NCBI GenBank assembly: GCA_007570785.1
Contig: ML660201.1
Location: 38,930,588 to 38,994,587, forward strand
DNA from: Antilocapra americana
Taxonomy: Eukaryota > Chordata > Mammalia > Artiodactyla > Antilocapridae
DNA length: 64,000 nucleotides
Reading direction: 5' to 3'
The notes beneath the pieces are model-generated. The model saw only the letters and a list, made by a program, of their open reading frames with translations, ran no database searches and was not told the DNA's origin. The position numbers and the translations under genes were made by a program. Shown piece after piece: positions 58,080 to 64,000 of this stretch (its first letter is position 1; each line of letters opens with the position of its first letter).

Positions 58080-58588
58080 AAAGTTATAGTTGTCTGGTGT
58101 TTTTCCCTTTCTGCTGTTCAACGTTTTCCAGAATTTTCATGCTGGAGCTATATTCTTTTTACAGTTAAGTAAGAGCAGCTGTTGAGCTGCAGTTACTCCA
58201 CTGAGTGCATGCATCTGGTTGGCAGCAGAGCCAGCACCCTGAGCCTGTCGACCACAGGAGGGGCGGTGAGATGGTGGGGAGGGAAGGGGGATGGTCACCC
58301 ACGGGACGGGTGGGGCCCTGGCTGCCGGGACAGCACATGGCACCACCATTCCGCACAGAAATGAATCAACTGACAGACACCAGTCGCTGCCTTTTCAAGC
58401 CCCCTGCCAACCCCATATCCAGACAGAACCCTGACCCCCACTCCTTCAGTGCGGTCACCTGAGACACAAGAGGAGGCATCCCTGGCCCCTCTCGGGAAAG
58501 TCGGGTTCACCAACGACATTGCACCAGTAGGGAACCAGCAGAGTAATATAATAGTTCACTGAAGATCTGCTAACGACCAGCCCTGCAA
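58080..58588. other. Unique sequence, no gene seen
   Basis: GC-rich at 58220-58340. No exon recognised. Confidence 0.4.
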
Positions 58589-58599
58589 ACATGCTCTCT

Positions 58600-59247
58600 C
58601 TTTTTTTTAATATAAATTTATTTATTTTAATTGAAGGCTAATTACTTTACAATATTGTATTGGTTTTGCCATACATTGACATGAATCCGCCATGGGTATA
58701 CATGTGTTCCCCTTCCAGAACCCCCGTCCCACCTCCCTCCCGATTCCATCCCTCTGGGTCATCCCGGTGCACCAGCCCCGAGCACCCTGTATCATGCATC
58801 GAACCTGGACTGGCGATTCATTTCACATATGGTAATATACATGTTTCAATGCCATTCTCCCAAACCATCCCACCCTCGCACTTTCCCACAGAGACCAAAA
58901 GACTATTCTATACATCTGTGTCTCTTTTGCTGTCTCGCATACAGGGTTAGCATTACCAAATTTCTGAATTCCATATATGTGTATTAGTATACTGTATTGG
59001 TGTTTTTCTTTCTGGCTTACTTCACTGTGTATAATAGGCTCCAGTTTCATCCATCTCATTAGAACTGATTCAAATGTATTCTTTTTAATGGCTAGGTAAT
59101 ATTTCATTGTGAATATATTCGACAGCTTTCTTATCCATTCATCTGCTGATGGACATCTAGGTTGCTTCCTTGTCCTGGCTATTGTAAACAGCTCTGCAGT
59201 GAACACTGGGGTACACGTGTCTTTTTCAATTCTGGTTTCCTCATTGT
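58600..59247 (-). mobile_element. 5'-truncated L1, minus, with 11-bp duplication
   Basis: acatgctctct at 58589-58599 and 59248-59258. It contains the L1 3' UTR and the last part of ORF2 (minus frame: EETRIEKDTCTPVFTAELF, ADEWIRKLSNIFTMKYYLAI). Same 3' UTR type as 443 and 3212. Confidence 0.93.
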
Positions 59248-59258
59248 ACATGCTCTCT

Positions 59259-59925
59259 TCTGACTTTATTCTCATAACTGGCCCATGTCACGAGAATTAT
59301 CCCACTTCACAGAAGGGGAAACCAAGGCTTGGAAGGGGGAGGACACTCACCCAGGGGTCCAGCAGGTCCAGAGCAGAGTGGGGAACACTCAAGGCTGTCG
59401 GTCTCACATTCTCCACCTGTGTGACTGGCTGGGCAGCGGAGGAGCCCCTGGCACATGCAGGGAGCACCACCAGTGCCAAGCCCTGGCTGGTTCCTCTCTG
59501 AGCAAACACTGGGGAGAATGTCCCCTTGGAGGGTGACTTTACAATGGTCGTTAACTTCTCCAAGACATGAAGCCCACAGGGCAGCTGTACAGAGCCTTCC
59601 CTTCCTCCCAGAGCTCTTGTGAGGCTGGCGGGCTCAGGTTAGAGTGGGGGGGTCACAGCTCCTGGCCTCGGGCCAGCGCTGTCTGTATTGACACCACTGC
59701 AGAGACGATCACGCACTTGCTCATTCATGAATTTCCCCATTCACTGGGCAAACCTGAACCAAGCACCTACTGAGCACCGGGCCGTGTTCTAACAGCAGCA
59801 CAAGGCCCCTGCCCTCGTGGGGTTCACTTTGTAGGAGAGTGAGACAGGTGACAAGTAAATACCTATTCAGGAAATAGCTTTACAGGCTGTTTTAAGTACC
59901 ATAAATAAAATAGTTTTGGACCTGT
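59259..59925. other. Unique sequence with an L2 tail at 59725-59860
   Basis: 'aagcacctactgagcaccgg' and 'ctgccctcgtggggttcact' are L2-like. No gene recognised. Confidence 0.5.
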
Positions 59926-59929
59926 GATT

Positions 59930-60240
59930 AATAGAATAATGACCCTTGTGTCTTAAAACCTGAAGCCTGTGGACATGACATTTGTTATATGGCAAGAGGA
60001 ATGAATGTTGCTCATCAGCTGATCATAACAGGGGGAACTGACCCCAGAGCGTCAGGGTGGGCTCAGTGTACGCAAGAGGGAATTAGAGAATTACGAGATG
60101 TATTGGAAGAGAACACAGTCCTGCCAACGCTTGCGTTTTTGCCCACTGAGGCCCGTGTCAGACTTCTGACCTCCTTCAGAGTCTGTAAGATAGTAAGTGT
60201 GTCTTATTTAAGGCTGCTAAGTTCATGCAGTCTAATCCAG
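59930..60240 (+). mobile_element. MaLR-type LTR, plus
   Basis: 'aataatgacccttgtgtctt', 'gtggacatgacatttgttat' and 'gtcagacttctgacctcctt' match the same family as 39455 and 55595. Confidence 0.7.
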
Positions 60241-60783
60241 CGCAAACGGGATACTGGTGCTAGTGCAGATACTCGGTGTTCCCTCATCGTGGAGGCCTTC
60301 CCTGCCTGCTTGCAGAAGAAAGTTTTCCTGCTTTTGCTGTCTTGGGGTATTCAATAACCTGCTTTTTCACTTTGTGAAGCAGGGACAGAGGGCTTCCCTG
60401 AGGAGGTGACACTGGAGGTCAGGTCTAAATGAGAAGGCGCCCGTCATCCGCAAAACTGACCAGGCAGGGGAGAGGAGAGGAGAGGAGGGAGGAGCAGACC
60501 CCCGGCCAGACGGCAAACCAATCAGGACTCAGGAAAGCCTATCCCAGGGATGTGCCCCGGGGCCCCACTTCACCTCCTGCCTCCTGGGGACCAGCTGGGC
60601 AGCCAGAACACCGGCCTGGTGGGGCGGCAGAGGGAGCCTCGTGTCACGCGGAGGGACTGGCCCGGCTCTCCCCTCACACCGCCTCCTGGGCACTCACTCG
60701 CCTTTTCCTTCGGAGCAGCTATCTGACCTTATGTCCCAGATGTTCCTGTCAAGGAGGCTGTACATGGTTTTTGGAGCAGTCAG
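60241..60783. other. Unique sequence, no gene seen
   Basis: Nothing recognised. Confidence 0.4.
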
Positions 60784-60905
60784 GGTAGAAGGGCATGGCA
60801 ACCCACTGCAATACTGCTGCCTGGAGAACCCCACAGACACGGGAGCCTGGTGGGCTGCATCCATGGGGTCGCAAAGAGTCGGAGACGACTCAGCAGCAGC
60901 AGCAT
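60784..60905 (+). mobile_element. BovB-derived SINE 3' end with (AGC)n tail
   Basis: 'gaagggcatggcaacccact' through 'ggtcgcaaagagtcggagac gactcagcagcagcagca'. It keeps CpG sites and has little divergence, so it is relatively young. Confidence 0.92.
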
Positions 60906-61325
60906 AACAGGCTCCCCTGGCAGCAAACAAGTGCGGGAGCCCCCAGGGGTGCCTACTGGGAAAGGACTCGGCCTCAGGGGAAAAGCCCGGGGGTGCTGGC
61001 TTGGGAGTGGAGGACACTGAGTCTCTCTCAGCGCACCTGGAGTCAAACGTGAGAGAGAAAGGGGTAACCAGCCCTGCAGTGCTGAAGTCCGGCCACGGGC
61101 TGGCCCTCCTCTGCCCTCCTCCTTCCTTCTTTCCCCAGCTTTCACTTCTAATTTGATATGCTCTGAACCAAATCCAGAGTCTTTTCCCCAGACCGCTTCC
61201 TCTCCCCATTTTCCTCTCTTGTGATCGAGGGGATCCCTCTTCCATCATCTACGCTTACTGTATTTTTTTTTTTTAGAATCAGAAATTAAACTTTATTTTT
61301 TATTTTTTTATTTTTTTGAGCTAAT
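60906..61325. other. Unique sequence, no gene seen
   Basis: A T/A-rich stretch at 61261-61318 borders the L1. Confidence 0.4.
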
Positions 61326-61329
61326 AAAA

Positions 61330-61735
61330 ATATGTTTTTATTTTTTTTCTCCTTTTTTTTCCCCTCCCTTTTATTGTTTTTGTCATACAATGCCATGATA
61401 TCACCATGGGTTTACATATGCTCCCCCTCCAGAAACCCCTCCCTCCCCCTGCCCTCCTCCCTCCCCCCCGGGAAATCTCCATGCACCAGCCCCGAGAATC
61501 AATCCTGGGCTGGCGATTGATTAGACATATGATAATTAACATGTTTCAATGCCATTCTCCCATATCATCCCACCCTTTCCCTCATTCACAGAGTCCACGA
61601 GTCTATTCTATACATCTGCGTTCCTTTTGCTGTCTCGCATGTTGGGTTCTCGTTACTGTCTTTCTAAATTCCATATATATGTGTTAATATACTGTATTGT
61701 TGTTTTTGCTTCTGGCTTACTTCACTCTGGATAAC
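61330..61735 (-). mobile_element. 5'-truncated L1 3' end, minus
   Basis: 'gccatgatatcaccatgggt ttacatatgctccccctcc' is the same variant 3' UTR as at 12874. It continues to the end of ORF2 near 'cttacttcactctggataa'. A T-rich tail lies at 61335-61380. Confidence 0.9.
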
Positions 61736-61897
61736 CCCTGGCTGTGTCTCCTCCCCCAGGTTCACCTTCTCTCAGGTTGCCCTTCAGTCCCCATCCACAG
61801 CTGGTGCAAGCACCATCACTGACTCACTCTGCTGTCCCCGCTGAGGACGTTGTCAGCATGAGGTGGTTTGTTTTGAAGAACGTTGTCCTCTTGTGGA

Positions 61898-63340
61898 TTT
61901 TTTTTTTTCATTTTAATTTTATTGGAGAATAGTTGATTTCCAGTGTTATCTTAGGTTCAGATGTACAGCAAAGTGACTCAGTCATACATACATTCATTCT
62001 TTTTCAGATTCTTTTCTATATAGGTTATCACAGAATTTTCAGTAAAATTCCCTGTGCTATATAGTAGGTCTTGCTGATTATCTGTCTTGTATATAGTTTT
62101 ATGTGTGTGTGTGTGTGTACATTCCAAGCCCCCACCACTGCACGTTTCCCCTCTGGTAATCATAAGTTTATTCTCAATATCTGTAAATCTATGTCTGTTT
62201 TGTAAATATGTTCATTTGTATAATTTTTAAATTAGGTTCCATATGTGAGTAATATGATATTTCTCTTTGTCTGACTGACTTCACTCAGGATGACTATCTC
62301 TGGGTCCATTTGTGTTGCTGCAAATGGCATTATTTCGTTCAGAATTTTTCATGGCTGAGTGATATTCCATTGTATATATGTACTACATCTTTTTTATCCA
62401 TTTCTCTGTCAATGGACCTTTATTTTCTTTTTGTTGCAATGGTAAATTAGATTGTTTCCTCCATTTCTCTTTCTGATCTTTCATTATTAGTGTATAGGAA
62501 TGTGAGAGATTTCTGTGTATTAATTCTGTATCCTTTGACTTTGCTAAATTCATTGATGAGCTCTAGTAGCTTTCTGGTGGCATCTTTAGGATTTTCTATG
62601 TATAGTATTATGTCATCTGCAAACCCTGACAGTTTTACTTCTTTTCCTATTTGGATTCTTTTCTCTTTTTTTACCCCTCTCATTGCTGTGGCTAAGACTT
62701 CCAAAACTATACTGAACAATAGTGGCAAGAGTTGACACTTATCTTATTCCTGATCTTAGAGGAAATGCCTTCAGGTTTTCACTATTGAGAATACTGTCTG
62801 CTGCAGGTTTCTCATATATGGCCTTTATTATGTTGAGATAGGCTCCCTGTATGCTCACTTTCTGGGGAGTTTTTTATCATAAATTGGTGTTGAATTTTGT
62901 CAGAAACTTTTCCTGCATCTATTGAGATGATCATGCATTTTTTTATTCTTCAGTTTGTTAATATGGTGTATCACATTGATTGATTTGCGTATATTGAAGA
63001 ATCCTTGCATGCCTGGGATAAATCCCAGTTGATTATGGTATATGATTCATGTATTGTTGGATTCAGTTTGCTAGTATTTTGTTGATGATTTTTGCATCTA
63101 TGGTCATCAGTGATATTGGCCCATAATTTTCTTTTTTGTGATATCTTTGTCTGGTTTTGGTATCAGGGTGATGGTGGCCTCATGGAATGAGTTTGGGAGT
63201 TTTCCTTCCTTCCTTATTCTGCAGTTTTTTTGAAAGAGTTTGAGAAGGATAGGTGTTAGCTCATCTCTAAATGTTTGATAGAATTCTCCTGTGGAGCCAT
63301 GTGGTCCTGGACTCTTGTTTGTTACAAATTGTCTTTTTGT
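61898..63340 (-). mobile_element. Older L1, minus, with a large internal deletion
   Basis: 61898-62420 is the L1 3' UTR and extreme ORF2 C-terminus. At about 62421 it jumps to the ORF2 RT region (minus residues [55 protein letters not shown]). It then runs to [36 protein letters not shown] sequence at 63110-63330. The FADD catalytic motif is present, but ORF2 between the two parts is missing. Confidence 0.83.
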
Positions 63341-63344
63341 GTTT

Positions 63345-64000
63345 TGTTTCACTTTGTCAGGCAGCAACCACAGTATTTCATTCCTGATTAAGTTGCCCAA
63401 ATCACCACCCAAATCTCCTCCGTGGAATAGATACTCACAGCGACAGCCCAGCTGAGCCAGTGCTCAAGGTGGCTCCTTAACCAGACAAGATTTTAGACTC
63501 TTTTCTTCCTACTGAGCCCTAAGATTAACTTCCTCTTTCCTGGTGAGATTGTTTAACAGGGCAGGGAACATTTATGGCAGGCCTGTTGAAAAGAGGGCAG
63601 AACCTGGGCAGGGCCAGGAGGAGCTGGCCACCCAAGGTGCCACTGAATCACTCTGCCCGCCCTCTGGACCTGCCGCATCCAGAGGACCCGCACAGAGGCT
63701 CCTTCAGGCTGATCCGAGGCGGTGGTTGGCAGAGTCAGGGACCCAAGGCTCCAGCCAGGCATCTCTTCTGCACTGAAGCAGGGAAGAGGGAGCCGAGAGC
63801 CCTCAGGTATGTTTCCACCAGAATGGAAAGGGCTGTACCTCTGGGTCCACATTACTGAGAGAAAGAAACATGAAAGCAGGGTAGGTAGAAAATGAGGCGT
63901 GAAAGAGCCTGAGCGAGAGGCAGAAAAGGAGAGGAAGAAGGAGACTGAACAATCAAAGAGACTTCTGAGATCAGACTCAGGAAGGTACCAGATTTCATCT
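63345..64000. other. Unique sequence, no gene seen
   Basis: GC-richer than the preceding L1. Open frames of 77-99 codons on both strands at 63543-63858 are unrecognised and antisense to one another. Confidence 0.4.

Noticed and set aside
60694..61248. 184-codon minus-strand frame
   Set aside because: Half of it is antisense to a BovB-derived SINE and the rest has no known motif.
63543..63858. Possible first exon of the next gene (FAM3D would be the expected neighbour if CFAP20DC is right)
   Set aside because: No FAM3D-like peptide or splice donor context could be recognised; the frames are antisense pairs.

Overview
The window comes from a bovid ruminant (cattle, sheep or goat type). It is packed with Bov-tA SINEs, BovB-derived ART2A/Bov-A pieces, CHR-type tRNA SINEs and ruminant L1 3' ends. 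This combination is restricted to ruminants, and there is no bacterial or viral gene organisation. Family names are given from memory of consensus sequences; no search was run.

The only conventional host gene part I can support is a terminal coding exon at 2206-2318 (+). It has a strong splice acceptor, a 36-codon C-terminal tail ending in a DP-x-TG-x-YY motif, a 3' UTR and an AATAAA. I recognise it as the last exon of CFAP20DC (C3orf67). Bases 1-2205 are then its last intron, and 2770-64000 looks like the intergenic desert downstream of it.

The most interesting locus is 3200-7180. An L1 inserted on the minus strand with a twin-priming 5' inversion: 3' part reversed, 5' part (6250-7143) forward. 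A full CCL8 chemokine retrocopy (3876-4970, minus) later landed inside this L1. It has an 18-bp target-site duplication, a poly(A) tail, no introns and an open frame truncated by only five codons. The copied segment starts about 220 bp upstream of a TATAAAAG box, so it appears to have carried the parental core promoter with it. The L1 ORF2 tail also reads in frame through the upstream segment into the chemokine (342 codons).

The rest is repeat archaeology. 7.2-37 kb is mostly unique sequence with scattered MIR, L2, CHR, Bov-tA and L1 fragments, an ERVL-type LTR holding a palindromic TA/TG microsatellite, and several MaLR-type LTRs. 37.8-48.9 kb holds two long, old, minus-strand L1s riddled with younger SINEs, a MaLR LTR filled with nested insertions and a 102-bp tandem duplication. 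50-56 kb has two probable ruminant ERV LTRs, Bov-tA copies, and an L1 that split an LTR with clean 11-bp duplications. 57-64 kb has CA repeats, a CHR SINE, three L1 insertions and unique flanks. I found no tRNA, snRNA, CRISPR or other RNA gene, and no second protein-coding gene.
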